Position numbers and translations under genes: made by a program. Positions 48,127 to 58,156 of a DNA stretch of 64,000 nucleotides are shown in pieces (position 1 is the stretch's first letter; each line of letters begins with the position of its first letter). Origin of the DNA: Trichodesmium sp002260545. Its GTDB lineage: Bacteria > Cyanobacteriota > Cyanobacteriia > Cyanobacteriales > Microcoleaceae. The stretch spans positions 1 through 64,000 of the forward strand of contig NZ_JBNHEQ010000302.1 in assembly GCF_050016015.1 (NCBI RefSeq). Reading direction: 5' to 3'. The notes below the pieces were generated by a model that had not been told where the DNA came from, searched no databases, and worked only from the letters and a program-made list of their open reading frames with translations.

Positions 48127-48400
48127 AATATGTCACTACACACAAGTCAGAAGTCAGAAGTCAGAAGTAATCCCTGACTAAGTTTGAGCATTTATAAATG
48201 TCCTAACCTAAAGGTTCAGCAATGTTTTTTAGGATTCTAGGCAAAGAGCTAACATATCTTATTCCTAATTTACCTACTCTCTAATCTCTACTATCAATGA
48301 ATATGTAGCAAGACTTTTGAGATTTGGTATTACTTATCAATAAAATATCAAGTCTTTCTCACTGTGGAGAAACGACCAGACTAGATGTATTTCAATTTCT

Positions 48401-48446
48401 GCCCTACTCCCCTGCTCCCCTACTCCCCCACTCCCCTACTCCCTTA
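48401..48446. repeat. heptamer/octamer tandem overlapping the birA 3' end
   Basis: CCCCTACTCCCC-type units, about six copies. The minus-strand reading forms the last 13 codons and stop of birA. Confidence 0.85.
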
Positions 48447-49315
48447 CTAATTTGGCCATAACCCAGACTGATTGTACCTGGTTTTAGGTATATTTCGGAG
48501 GGAGATATTTGAGGCTGAGTTTTTGGGGTGGCTGAGTCTGGGTTAATTTTTACTTTTAACTCCCCAGTATTTGTCACTCCTACAACTTTGCCCAGACTAT
48601 CTTCTACTACTACTTCCTGCCCTATATTTATTAGTAGTTGAGTATAACCAGGTAAAATACTTTCTATTCCTGAGTCTAAAAGTTGTTTAATGGCAGAGTC
48701 TAGTCCGTGAAAGACTATTGCGGCTAACATTTCTAGAGAGGATATTTTTGGTTGAGACTGATTCCTATAATAGCTTTGCAGATTAATTCCTGTTTCTGGC
48801 ACAGAATTAGACCAGTTAATCCCAATACCAATTACTGCTTGAGAAATTTTTTCTTTCTTGACCCTGGTTTCTGTGAGGATGCCACCTAATTTTCGATTTT
48901 CTAAGATTAAGTCGTTAGGCCACTTAATTTTGACTGGTACACCATAATCTTGCAAACTTGAGGCTATACCCCAAGCTGTGGATAAGGTTAGTTGTGGGGT
49001 TTGGGATATTGATATGTTGGGAGGGATAGTGCTTCGGTATCCCTTGGCAAAGGCTACTGACATATATAGTCCGCCAATGCTTGATATCCAGTTTCGTCCC
49101 CATTGTCCGCGTCCTGCTGTTTGTTGGGTGGCTATGACTATGGTTCCTGGTGATGCTCCTGAGTCAATTAGTTGCCAAAGGGTTTGGTTTGTTGAGGGGA
49201 GGCTGGAAAAAATGTGCAGATGATTGGGGGTTGAGGGGGTTGATATGTTGGAAGTTCTAATTCTCTGAATATTTGATAGGGAGTTTATGAATTGTTTTTG
49301 ATTAAATTCTGACAA
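48404..49315 (-). CDS. birA: biotin-[acetyl-CoA-carboxylase] ligase, repeat-derived C-terminus
   Basis: 303 residues. STNQTLWQLIDSGASPGTIV, the biotinyl-AMP loop QQTAGRGQWGRNW, KIKWPNDLILENRKLGGIL and AVIGIGINWSN are diagnostic of BirA/BPL. It lacks the N-terminal winged helix of E. coli BirA, so it is the monofunctional type that biotinylates BCCP of acetyl-CoA carboxylase. The C-terminal domain (VEDSLGKVVGVTNTGELKVK) is complete and reaches LKPGTISLGYGQ. The last residues (KGVGEWGSRGAGE) and the TAG stop are translated from a GGGGAGTA-type tandem repeat at 48401-48446, so the repeat has become part of the gene. Start ATG 49315. Confidence 0.92.
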   Translation of the reverse strand: MSEFNQKQFINSLSNIQRIRTSNISTPSTPNHLHIFSSLPSTNQTLWQLIDSGASPGTIVIATQQTAGRGQWGRNWISSIGGLYMSVAFAKGYRSTIPPNISISQTPQLTLSTAWGIASSLQDYGVPVKIKWPNDLILENRKLGGILTETRVKKEKISQAVIGIGINWSNSVPETGINLQSYYRNQSQPKISSLEMLAAIVFHGLDSAIKQLLDSGIESILPGYTQLLINIGQEVVVEDSLGKVVGVTNTGELKVKINPDSATPKTQPQISPSEIYLKPGTISLGYGQISKGVGEWGSRGAGE

Positions 49316-49868
49316 TTTTTTTCCTAGATATTTATTTTATGGGTCTTTCAATAATTAATAATTAATTATTACCTCTTCTTTTTTTTTATTTTTTAGAAGA
49401 GGATTCGTTAACAAGGATTTTTTTTTCAAGGAGAAATTGGATCTGGTTAGATAACCCATCCATGCCATCTTAGGTGAAGCTTTCCTAGGTCATGCTCCAC
49501 AAAAGCAATTCAAGTCGCGAAGCGTTTAATGAAAACTTTCTGTATTGCTTCTGGGGAACATTTCTAAATATTCAATTACCTTTAGCACAGAAAATTTAGT
49601 TGAATAAAAAATCATGTATATAGACGAGCAAGACCATACAGTTTTTATGATATCAGAATTTTAGTGAGGATGCAACCGAAAATTCTTTGACGCGCCGATT
49701 TTTCAGGAGCTTAAGAGAATGAAAATGTTTGTGGTTTTCTACTGAGGAGGGATAGATAGAAAGATTTGATGAGGGAAAAACAAGCATTATATTTATTTTG
49801 CTGGGAGCTTAATAAAATGAAAACTTTCTTTATTGCTCCTAGGGAAAATTTCTAAATATTCAATTAGA
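49316..49868. other. repeat-rich intergenic region before the hairpin array
   Basis: Near 49345-49440 lies a family G-like AT-rich segment (AATAATTAATTATTACCTCT). A ~50-bp block (AATGAAAACTTTCTGTATTG and AACATTTCTAAATATTCAAT) at 49528-49578 is repeated at 49817-49867, directly before the array. No gene is seen. Confidence 0.6.
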
Positions 49869-50263
49869 GCAATAGTTGTTTCATTCCCTGAAGCTCCAGA
49901 AGTTGGATGATGGAATTTTTCTTCTATTGCGTATGGAGCAATAGTCGTTTCATTCCCTGAAGCTCCAGAAGTTGGATGATGGAATTTTTCTTCTATTGCG
50001 GATAGAGTAATAGTCGTTTCATTCCCTGAAGCTCACGAAGTTGGATGATGAATTTTTTTCTATTGCGGATAGAGTAATAGTCGTTTCATTCCCTGAAGCT
50101 CCCGGAGGTGGATGATGGAATTTCTTCTATTGACGCAATAGTCATTTCATTTTTGTCAGCACTCCTAGATGGAGGATAAAATTTTTTTCTATTGCAGATA
50201 GAGCAATAGTTATTTCATTTTATCAAGCACTCCTAGATGGAGGATGAAATTTTTTTCTATTGC
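49869..50263. repeat. tandem array of six ~61-bp hairpin units
   Basis: Units start at 49869, 49938, 50007, 50074, 50135 and 50203 and end with CTATTG(C), separated by 2-7 bp spacers such as GGATAGA. Each unit runs GCAATAG...ATTCC (or ATTTT)...loop...GGAAT...CTATTGC. It folds as an outer 7-bp stem, an internal loop of about 7 nt on each side, an inner stem and an apical loop around CTGAAGCTCC. A degenerate seventh half follows at 50271-50300. Units 1 and 2 are almost identical; 5 and 6 form a second subtype. The spacers are too short and too similar for CRISPR. The array ends about 100 bp before pgeF. Confidence 0.8.
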
Positions 50264-50393
50264 TCCATACGGAGGGAGTAGTTTCATTTCCTGAAATACT
50301 TTGAAATGGATAACCATGAGCAAAACTATTAGTGTAGCATAGTCGGGGAAGATGGCAAAATAAAAATCTCAACTTCAAACAATACTAATTCTG

Positions 50394-51230
50394 ATGACTA
50401 TAGCTAACCCTGATTCACAAAAATTAAACAAATACTACCAAGTTTTGAGTAAAAATGATGTAACTTGGCATTGGCAAAAATGGCAAGGACAGCCTTACCT
50501 CACCTGTAGCCTTTTACAAAATTGGCCTCATGGTTTTTTTACTCACCATTTTGCTCCTAGTACACCGACAGAATTAGTAGATGTCTTACATCCCTCTGCT
50601 GAGGTATATCGTGTTAAGCAAGTACATGGCAATACTGTACTTACAACAGGGAAATCTACTCTTGAAACTGAAGCAACTTATGCCGAAGCTGATGGCCTAC
50701 TCACTGAAAAAGCAAAACAAGCAGTTTGGGTATGTAGTGCTGACTGTGTTCCTGCTCTAATTGCTGACCAAAAAACCGGACAAGTAGCGGCCATTCATGC
50801 TGGATGGCGTGGTACTGCGGCAAAAATTATCCCCGTGGCATTGGCAGGTTTTCAGGTCCACGGGAGTCAATTATCTGATTTGTTGGTTGTCCTTGGTCCT
50901 GCTATTGCTGGAGAGGTTTATCAAGTCTCTGAAGAGGTGGCAGCTCAGGTGGGAATGACTATTTTTCCAGAAACAGGGAAGACAAGTATTAAAGATATTT
51001 TGCATTTTCTGGAGCTTTTACCAAATTCGCCAATTTTATCCGATCCTGAACCGGGAAAAGTTCGCTTAGATGTGCGTTTGGTCAATATCTTACAATTGGA
51101 ACAATTGGGTATTGGTAATCAACAGGTGGCGATCGCTCCTTATTGTACTTATCAACAACCGGACTATTTTTTCTCTTATCGGCGTGAAAAACAGAAAAAG
51201 GTGCAGTGGTCAGGAATAGTTAGTGGCTGA
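50394..51230 (+). CDS. pgeF: PgeF/YfiH family multicopper-like (laccase-domain) protein
   Basis: 278 residues. HGFFTHHFAPSTPTELVDVL, VYRVKQVHGNTVLTTG (His), EADGLLTEK, VWVCSADCVPALIADQKTG (Cys) and AAIHAGWRGTAAKIIPVAL (His) form the conserved metal site of the DUF152/YfiH family. The C-terminal RLDVRLVNILQLEQLG and CTYQQPDYFFSYRRE are also conserved. In E. coli the enzyme (PgeF) removes mis-incorporated residues from peptidoglycan precursors; purine nucleoside phosphorylase activity is reported for other members. Start ATG 50394. The hairpin array lies just upstream. Confidence 0.93.
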   Translation: MTIANPDSQKLNKYYQVLSKNDVTWHWQKWQGQPYLTCSLLQNWPHGFFTHHFAPSTPTELVDVLHPSAEVYRVKQVHGNTVLTTGKSTLETEATYAEADGLLTEKAKQAVWVCSADCVPALIADQKTGQVAAIHAGWRGTAAKIIPVALAGFQVHGSQLSDLLVVLGPAIAGEVYQVSEEVAAQVGMTIFPETGKTSIKDILHFLELLPNSPILSDPEPGKVRLDVRLVNILQLEQLGIGNQQVAIAPYCTYQQPDYFFSYRREKQKKVQWSGIVSG

Positions 51231-51893
51231 TACCGTTGCACGGAAGTCAAAAGTCACAATTCAAAAATCAAAAGTTATTTTTAATAAACAGAAAACTTTG
51301 TTATTCAGTAGTTTCAAGGAATTATTTGACATTAGAACTTTGAAACTATTTGTGAGATCCTTAAAGTGAAATGGTATGAGATTAAGTCATTTCAGTTATC
51401 AGTTATCATTACCGACCGCTGAAGTCAGAGCTTTGAAATACCGAAGCTGTTTTTTTCATCTCCTATCCAAGGGGAGGCTATTGACCTTATTTTTTTTCAA
51501 AAGTAATACAAGTTAATAATAGGTATTTGGAAAAAAACTGTATACTTCTGAGATGATTTTGTTTATTTTCCTTGTGTTAACCTAATACTACTTGGAAAAA
51601 AGAATGCTACAAAAAGGTGCATCTCGCTAACAGATTCTGAAAAAGAGCTACTCTAATTTATTTTAGAGAGTTTTATGTTAGACAGTTATCTCGATCATTT
51701 TGCCCTTTTTTTTCAATATTTACTTTTTCTCTCCTAGATAACTAAAGCCTTGTTCCTTGTTCCTTGTTCCTTGTTCCCTCTTACTTAGAGATATTTGTAC
51801 AGTTAACTAGGCATATTTCTCGAAAAGTGGATAAGATTAAAATACTATAATCGAATATTGTGTCACAGTTTAAAAGACTATTAATAAATTCCT
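51231..51893. other. intergenic region with family F repeat and heptamer tandem
   Basis: Family F copy at about 51300-51370 (GAAACTATTTGTGAGATCC, then TTAAAGTGAA) and a CCTTGTT tandem at 51749-51778. No gene seen. Confidence 0.6.
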
Positions 51894-52493
51894 ATGAGCA
51901 ATCAGAGTCATTATCAACAACTTGGTCTCACTGAAGATGCTTCTTTTGAGGAAATTCAAGCAGCAAAGGAACGTTTGAAGCAACAGCACGGTGATGATCG
52001 GAAAGTTATGGAAAATATTGAAGCTGCTTATGATGCTATTTTGATGGACCGTCTACGGTTGCGTCAAGAAGGCAAAATTAAAGTGCCTGAGCGTATTCGG
52101 TTTCCTGAAAGGCAAACAAAAAAGGCTCCTGATACTCTAGGTTCAGGGCCAACTAATCAAGGACCTGTTTGGCTACAAAATTTGATTGATACTCCTAGTC
52201 AAGCTGATATTATCTGGCCTACTGGTATATATGTGGTCTTAGGGGCAATTAGTATTATTCAGCCTTCTAGCTTACAGTTAACTTTGGCTTTGGGAGTTGG
52301 TGGTTGTCTTTATTTCCTTAACCGTAAAGAAAATAAGTTTGGCCGTGCTGTTTTGTTAACAGTTGGTGGTTTAATTTTTGGATTAATTTTAGGACAAATA
52401 CTGAGTGCTTTGGCAACTGGTTTAGCAACAGAAATATTTATTACTTTGGTAACTTTTTTGGTGTTATGGATGATTAGTTGTTTTTTGCGTTAG
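51894..52493 (+). CDS. CPP1-like (J-like) membrane protein
   Basis: 199 residues. The N-terminal J-like domain (HYQQLGLTEDASFEEIQAAK, then VMENIEAAYDAILMDRLRLR) lacks the HPD tripeptide, so it should not stimulate Hsp70 classically. A linker (PERIRFPERQTKKAP) follows, then three to four transmembrane helices (WPTGIYVVLGAISIIQPSSL, LALGVGGCLYFLNRKENKFG, AVLLTVGGLIFGLILGQILS, IFITLVTFLVLWMISC). This is the layout of CPP1 (cell growth defect factor 1 / chaperone-like protein of POR). In plants CPP1 stabilises protochlorophyllide oxidoreductase in plastid membranes; the cyanobacterial role is inferred. Confidence 0.9.
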   Translation: MSNQSHYQQLGLTEDASFEEIQAAKERLKQQHGDDRKVMENIEAAYDAILMDRLRLRQEGKIKVPERIRFPERQTKKAPDTLGSGPTNQGPVWLQNLIDTPSQADIIWPTGIYVVLGAISIIQPSSLQLTLALGVGGCLYFLNRKENKFGRAVLLTVGGLIFGLILGQILSALATGLATEIFITLVTFLVLWMISCFLR

Positions 52494-52502
52494 TTTTTTA
52501 GA

Positions 52503-52916
52503 GAAGGAAGAAGGTGGAAGGAAGAAGGGAGAAGGTGGAAGGGAGAAGGTGGAAGGGAGAAGGAAAAGGAAAAAAGAAATTATGGTGTTTTACTTCTAAA
52601 TTTTTCTGATTTATTACTGAAAAACCATAACTTTTAGNNNNNNNNNNNNNNNNNNNNNNNNNNNNNNNNNNNNNNNNNNNNNNNNNNNNNNNNNNNNNNN
52701 NNNNNNNNNNNNNNNNNNNNNNNNNNNNNNNNNNNNNTTCTGGTGTTTTACTTCTAAATTTTTCTGATTTATTACTGAAAAACCATAACTTTTAGGGTTA
52801 AGGAAATTTTGAGTAATTGATTTGAGTAAGTCAGAAGGAATGAAAAAGAAGCCAGAAGGAAGTTCTGGTGTTTTACTTCTAAATTTTTCTGATTTATTAC
52901 TGAAAAACCATAACTT
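52503..52916. repeat. tandem repeats with assembly gap
   Basis: GAAGGTGGAAG-type purine tandems (52503-52563) are followed by three copies of a ~55-bp block (TCTGGTGTTTTACTTC, CTGATTTATTACTGAAAAAC) at 52583, 52739 and 52865. A 100-N run (52638-52737) lies between copies 1 and 2. By comparison with the copy 2-3 interval, about 70 bp or that plus whole units are missing. No gene in 52494-53000. Confidence 0.75.
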
Positions 52917-53000
52917 TCTTCTACCTTCTCTATAATTCCCACTTATCCTGACTCCTGACTCCTGCCCTCACCAAAATACTTTTTCTCAGTCAATCCTAAG

Positions 53001-54656
53001 TTATGATTTATTAATTGTCCAGAAAGGAAATTGTTGAGTAGGTTCTAAACTAACTCCGCTAATGTTTTTCTGAGTAAATACATAATCTTTATCTAACCAT
53101 AATGGGATGAAAGGAACATCTTCTCCTAATAATTCTTGAATTTCTATGAAAATAGCTTGGCGTTTTTCTGGGTTTTGTTCTTGACGTTGTTCTTGGATTA
53201 ATTGATTTATCTTATCGTTATAGTAAAATGAACCTTGAAATTGACTAGCTCCTTCTTCACAACCTTTTTCTATTGAACCTTTAGTACATTCTAAAAATGG
53301 TTGAATATAATTATCTGCATCAATAAAGTCTCCATACCAATCTAAGATAAATGTTTGATATACTCCTTTGTCTAAGTTTTTAAAGGCAGTAGCTGCTTCT
53401 ACGCTATTCAATTCTAATTCCATTAAACCTTCTAGTTTTTGCTCTACAGATGCTTTTAATGTACTGGCTGTTAATTGTCTTTTAGTGGAATTTGCAGCAT
53501 ACCAAATTTCTATTTTTGCTGGTTTTTCTTGAGAGTATCCTGCCTCTTCTAATAATTCTTTGGCTTTGTCAAAATTTCCATCTCCATAATTTTCTTGAAA
53601 TACTGGTTTATAACCATCAAATTTTGTCGGAATTAGACTATAAACTGGTTCAGCTTTTCCTTGTAAAACTCGTTCATTTAGTAAGTTTCTATCAATAATT
53701 GAGGCTAAAGCTTGTCTAACTTCCTTGTTATTTAATGGCTCTGAATTGAGATTTAAAACCATGTAATTAACTGTCTTTCCATCTGTAGAAATTACTTGCC
53801 ATCCTTGACGACTAGCTTCTGCTTCTAAGTTGCTAATTTGGTCTGTGTCTAGAGTAAAATAAGCTACGTCTATAGCTCCTGTTTTAAAGGCATTAAATAG
53901 GTTGGCTGAACTAGAAAATATTTGGATGTCTATTCCTTGATTTTTTGCTTTTTCTCCCCAATAATTTTCAAATGTATCTAATCGTAAAACGTCAGTACCA
54001 TACTCAGCTAATTTGTAGGGACCAGTACCAATAAATTGATCGGGTTTGAATTGATTTTCACCTATTGTATAAGCTTGTGGGGAAATAGCACATAGACCAG
54101 AAAATGCTAATAAAGGAGTGAAAGCTGCAAAGGGTTTTTTCAACTTAATTGTTAATTGATATTCTCCAGTAGCTTCTACTGACTCAACGGTATTAGTTAA
54201 TAAAGAAGAAGGTGGACCACTACTTTCAATAAAACGTTTTAAAGAAAAGGCCATTGCTTCGGCGTTGAAGGGAGTACCGTCATGGAATGTTACTCCTTCA
54301 CGAATAGGAATAGTATATGTTGTGCCATCTTCACTAATTTTTGGCATTTCTTTTGCTAGTTGGGGTACAAGTTCCGTTGTTCCTAACTTGTAACCGTAGA
54401 GGCGATCGCCTAAGTTATAGAGTAAGTTACCGGATATTACTTCGTAGGCGTCTGCGGGGTCAATAGTCCGAGGTTTTAAAGTTGTGCCAATGGTAATGCG
54501 ATTTGTATTTGTTTCTGTAGTTAGGGTATTATCGGGGTTATTTTGAGGTTGGCTACAACTAATGACTAGGAAGCAACAAAGACAAAACAAACTAACAAAT
54601 TGAATAATTGACTGCCAGGAATGGTTGATTGAATTCAATGATTTATGTTTGACCAA
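53001..54656 (-). CDS. ABC transporter family-5 solute-binding lipoprotein
   Basis: 551 residues from TTG 54656 (GAGAGG about 13 nt upstream; an in-frame stop excludes earlier starts). Hydrophobic FVSLFCLCCFLVISCSQ ends in a lipobox Cys. The mature protein has the SBP_bac_5 signature: TLKPRTIDPADAYEVISGNL, VPQLAKEMPKISEDGTTYTI, REGVTFHDGTPFNAEAMAFS, GTGPYKLAEYG and QALASIIDRN, then FIPLWLDKDYVFT. It binds oligopeptides or nickel-type ligands in the periplasm for an ABC importer. No permease genes are adjacent, as is common for orphan cyanobacterial SBPs. Length is normal. Confidence 0.92.
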   Translation of the reverse strand: MVKHKSLNSINHSWQSIIQFVSLFCLCCFLVISCSQPQNNPDNTLTTETNTNRITIGTTLKPRTIDPADAYEVISGNLLYNLGDRLYGYKLGTTELVPQLAKEMPKISEDGTTYTIPIREGVTFHDGTPFNAEAMAFSLKRFIESSGPPSSLLTNTVESVEATGEYQLTIKLKKPFAAFTPLLAFSGLCAISPQAYTIGENQFKPDQFIGTGPYKLAEYGTDVLRLDTFENYWGEKAKNQGIDIQIFSSSANLFNAFKTGAIDVAYFTLDTDQISNLEAEASRQGWQVISTDGKTVNYMVLNLNSEPLNNKEVRQALASIIDRNLLNERVLQGKAEPVYSLIPTKFDGYKPVFQENYGDGNFDKAKELLEEAGYSQEKPAKIEIWYAANSTKRQLTASTLKASVEQKLEGLMELELNSVEAATAFKNLDKGVYQTFILDWYGDFIDADNYIQPFLECTKGSIEKGCEEGASQFQGSFYYNDKINQLIQEQRQEQNPEKRQAIFIEIQELLGEDVPFIPLWLDKDYVFTQKNISGVSLEPTQQFPFWTINKS

Positions 54657-56649
54657 TTTGACTATTTACCTCTCTGATATCTGAATAATATATAGTAATC
54701 CTAAATGATTTGTGAGAATTTTTATAGTAGTTAAGATTGATGAAAAACTTTCAAAATTATAACTCCTGACTCCTGACTCCTAACTCCTAACTACCCAAAA
54801 AATATTACAATTGAAAGAGGATTGCTATAGCTTTAATATATTAAATTAAAAGGTACGAAATTCTAAATTTAAGGGAACAGGGGTGCGACCTCGCGTCGGC
54901 GACACAGGCAAGAGAATACTCATCAAGAGTGGGAACATAAAACATAAAAGAAGAATAATAAGTGTGCTTCACAAAGACTAATAAATGCTATATTTTTGTT
55001 GGTTGATAGAAATTTAACTAATATAGGGATATTTTTTTTTCAGTTTTAAATTTCAGTAGATTTGATTATGAAAAATTTCAAAAATCTTATCTGCTTAATT
55101 ATGAATTATAATTCCCTACCTCTGGCAAGATATTAAAATGGCAATAGAATTGCTATAGCTATATTTAATTAATCTAAGGAGTATTGATTTTGATATTCAG
55201 ATTGCAATTCATAAAAATAATTTCTTCAAAGATATATATCAATATGATTTAAGTTATGAGATATTCGAGACTTTTAGGGAACAGGAAACAGGGAAAGGTA
55301 AACAGGTAATACCATTTCTCAAAAACTTTTCTACATTTTGTTGAGTAGGGGAGTAGGGGAGTAGGGGAGTAGGGGAGAGGGGGAGAAGTAAACATAAGAA
55401 TAATTAACATTAAACTAGCTAAAATCAGCAAAAAAATAATTCTGATTGTATCGACCAGTTAATAACTGAAGTATCGCCCAAGTATAGCAATAATGCATGG
55501 GAATTGGTATAACAGAGAAAAAAAATGAATATGATAACTGCTATATTCTATTTTTTGAATAAATACTCAAATTCTCACATCTTACTGCTGATTTATATAT
55601 AGTAATCATAAATCTTAGAGACTGTTTGTCAAATAAGTATTAAGCAAAAAGTTTCAGAATTCAAGCTTTAAGATTGAATAAGGCAAGGGATTGAAATAAC
55701 TCTACAGAGGGAGTAGGTGACTATTCATACTCAATCAGTTAGTTGTGAATTTCTTGATAACAAATAATTGTTTTTTTGCCTATTCCCTATTCCCTCCATA
55801 CCAGTTAAGTGTTCCCTTTTCCCTATCTTCTTTTTTTATATTTCCTGATACATTCAACCTCTTATTTAATGAATAATTACCGAAATATTGTGGTTTAAAG
55901 CCTCCCCTTTTAAGGGGATAATAAATAAAAATTTTCCTGTTTGTCAATCCTCTCCTTTTCAAGGAGAGGTAATTCTAAATTCTTAATTCTAAATTCTTAA
56001 TTCTTGAAATCTCCCTGCTGAGAAGAAGATTGATGCTTCAGCAAGCTTTTTTTCAATTTTGCTTTGAAAAAGAAGATGGTGTAAACTAAATCTAATAATT
56101 AATTATTCATTAGGAAAAAAAAATACCAAAATAGATGAAAAGTCTGAAAATATAACGCCATATTTCCTAATGCTACAGATATTTTATAAAAAATTGCACC
56201 AACCATTAATATTTCAGGTCAAACTCAAGTGAGCATTTCCTGCGGAATGCTGCGCAAACAGCTATTAGCTGTCAGCTCTTCCTGCGGAATGCTACGCAAA
56301 CAGCAATAAGACACTCCTTTTAAAGACGGGGTTTACTAGGAAGCAAACTTTCATAGTTAAGATTTAATTCTAGCTAAATAAAGCTTGAGAAAGGACACTA
56401 AAAGCAATAGCTTATGGCTGTTAACGCAGTTCCTCCGCAGGAGGCTGGCTGACGGCTGAATGCTTACAAAATCAAACCATTTTTTCTGGAATTGACGAGA
56501 GTTAAAACTGTTTAAAGCATATAGTTTATATAAGTTTAATTTCTGCTTAATTAGATAAAAGTTAAGAATTATCACAGACCCTAGATAAGTTGAGAGATTA
56601 CTGTTTAAAATTCAACCTATATAGTTGTTTTTCTTCACTTTCAAAGTTT
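54657..56649. other. 2-kb repeat-rich non-coding region
   Basis: Contains CTGACTC-type tandems (54764-54795), GGGGAGTA tandems (55344-55388), family G-like CCTCCCCTTTTAAGGGG and CTCTCCTTTTCAAGGAGAG hairpins (about 55890-55980), and two ~24-bp dispersed elements 42 bp apart (56236-56260, 56278-56302). A TTCCTCCGCAGGAGG hairpin lies near 56425. A segment at 54890-54945 resembles 58845-58895. Short frames are not convincing genes. Confidence 0.6.
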
Positions 56650-57156
56650 ATGTCTAATTGCGATAATGTCAATAAAAGTTTGAGCATTGAAGAAGTTTAT
56701 ACTTGTCCTGTCTGCTATCATGGTCAGATTTCAGCAATTACTTTAATGGATGCTTTTTATTGTAATTTCTGTAACCATATTTTCACTCCAGATATGGTAA
56801 AGCAATCATTAAAAATGGCAGATAGTTCTTCTCCTTTAAGTTGGAGGTGGAATGGTAAAAAATGGAAGGCCGATCATCCTCAAGTAGAATGGAGTTGGGT
56901 AATCAAGTTATTAGCAGTTGGATTTGTATTATTACCAACCACATTAATAGGATTAAGTGCTTACTTTTTTCCTCCAATACCAGGTACTCCTCTATGTTGG
57001 CTACCAATTGTTTGGACAGGTTTAACTTTTCTATCTCATTTGACTATTATCGTTAATATTGTAATTGATTATTACCAGTTTCCAGTCAAGTTATACTTCA
57101 AAGCGCTGGGACGAAATTTATGGTTTAGGATTTCACCACAAAATTCTTCAATATAG
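56650..57156 (+). CDS. zinc-ribbon two-helix membrane protein
   Basis: 168 residues from ATG 56650, preferred to 56590 because the protein start (SNCDNVNKSLSIEEVYTCPV) then leads straight into the domain. CPVCYHG...YCNFCNHIF gives two CxxC knuckles (zinc ribbon). WRWNGKKWKADHPQVEWSWV is a conserved-looking juxtamembrane segment. Two long hydrophobic segments follow (IKLLAVGFVLLPTTLIGLSA and PLCWLPIVWTGLTFLSHLTI), then a basic tail (VKLYFKALGRNLWFR). I believe this is a cyanobacterial conserved family without a name. It is inner or thylakoid membrane located; function unknown. Confidence 0.75.
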   Translation: MSNCDNVNKSLSIEEVYTCPVCYHGQISAITLMDAFYCNFCNHIFTPDMVKQSLKMADSSSPLSWRWNGKKWKADHPQVEWSWVIKLLAVGFVLLPTTLIGLSAYFFPPIPGTPLCWLPIVWTGLTFLSHLTIIVNIVIDYYQFPVKLYFKALGRNLWFRISPQNSSI

Positions 57157-57493
57157 CAATCCTATTTAATTTTTAATATTTTGGTGGCAGTTATGGAGTC
57201 AGGAGTCGTAGGGACAATTTATTACTGAATGCTCCTAATTACGCGGAAAGCGACAGCATTCGGAACCAAATCACCCGTACAGGAGTCAGAATTTCCAATT
57301 GATGTTAAACAACGCATATTAACCAATATTTCAATAGACATCTCTAAGAATAAAAAATAAAATAAATTATCCCACTCTTATTCATCAATTTATCCCCCCT
57401 ACTCCCTACTCCCTACTCCCTACTCCCTTTTTTCTATTAGTTAAAAAAAAGCGTTTCCAGTGATATGCAATAAGCTAATTGCGATCGATTATC

Positions 57494-58156
57494 TTAAGCA
57501 AAAATAGCATTAATTAAAACATCCGTTAAATTCATGTTTTCCAGATCGGCAATAGTAACAGTATTGCAAATGTCAAATTTAGCACCTATTGTTTGTAATT
57601 CATTATCTAATAATTTAAAAAACTTAGTGACTTCAGGTTTATTTCCTACCTGAATAAGTGAAATACCTAACTCTTCATCTTGCTGTAAATTATTAGCAGC
57701 AGAGATAATAATCTGCTTAACTCGCTCAGGTTCTTCTATTTCACCTGCTGTAACAACTAAAATAGTTTCCCCATTAGGTTTTGCTATCTTCAGAGCACGT
57801 CGTTCAAAATAATTATCAATCGCATCCTTAAGAGCATCTGCTAAATTAGTTTTACCGGAGGGTTGATTTTCCAGGAAAATTTCACCTAAATCAGTAGATG
57901 TTACTTGGTCATATCGTTTAAAATAGTCAGAGAATAGGTAAACGGTTAGTCCATCTAAATCTAGCTTCTCACATTCACTAGCTAATCTGATGATGGAGTC
58001 TTGCATTAAATCCCATGGTCTTCTCCCTGTGGGGGAGCCAGATATATACATATCGTTACTTTTGTCAATTATTAAGGTGTAATCACGCTGTTGTATCGCA
58101 GCACCACCTTCCAGTAATGGGTCCATAAGGTTAATTTCTTTTATTATTGTTAACAT
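57494..58156 (-). CDS. vWA domain protein
   Basis: 220 residues. A von Willebrand A domain covers nearly the whole protein: DYTLIIDKSNDMYISGSPTG (MIDAS DxSxx with Asn-Asp in place of the last Ser), DGLTVYLFSDYFKRY, PSGKTNLADALKDAIDNYF (MIDAS Thr) and GETILVVTAGEIEEPERVKQ. The family is found in stress or gas-vesicle and tellurite-type clusters and in stand-alone cyanobacterial genes; no such partners are nearby. The ATG at 58126 (MDPLLEGG) is an equally possible start, since neither has a ribosome site. The altered MIDAS may weaken metal binding. Confidence 0.85.
   Translation of the reverse strand: MLTIIKEINLMDPLLEGGAAIQQRDYTLIIDKSNDMYISGSPTGRRPWDLMQDSIIRLASECEKLDLDGLTVYLFSDYFKRYDQVTSTDLGEIFLENQPSGKTNLADALKDAIDNYFERRALKIAKPNGETILVVTAGEIEEPERVKQIIISAANNLQQDEELGISLIQVGNKPEVTKFFKLLDNELQTIGAKFDICNTVTIADLENMNLTDVLINAIFA

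Noticed and set aside
49869..50263. CRISPR array
   Set aside because: Repeat units are ~61 bp and long relative to 2-7 bp linkers that are themselves similar; no cas genes are in the window.
55249..56575. Short minus-strand frames in the 54657-56649 spacer
   Set aside because: They translate tandem heptamers and hairpin repeats (for example PYSPTPLLPYS) with no ribosome sites.
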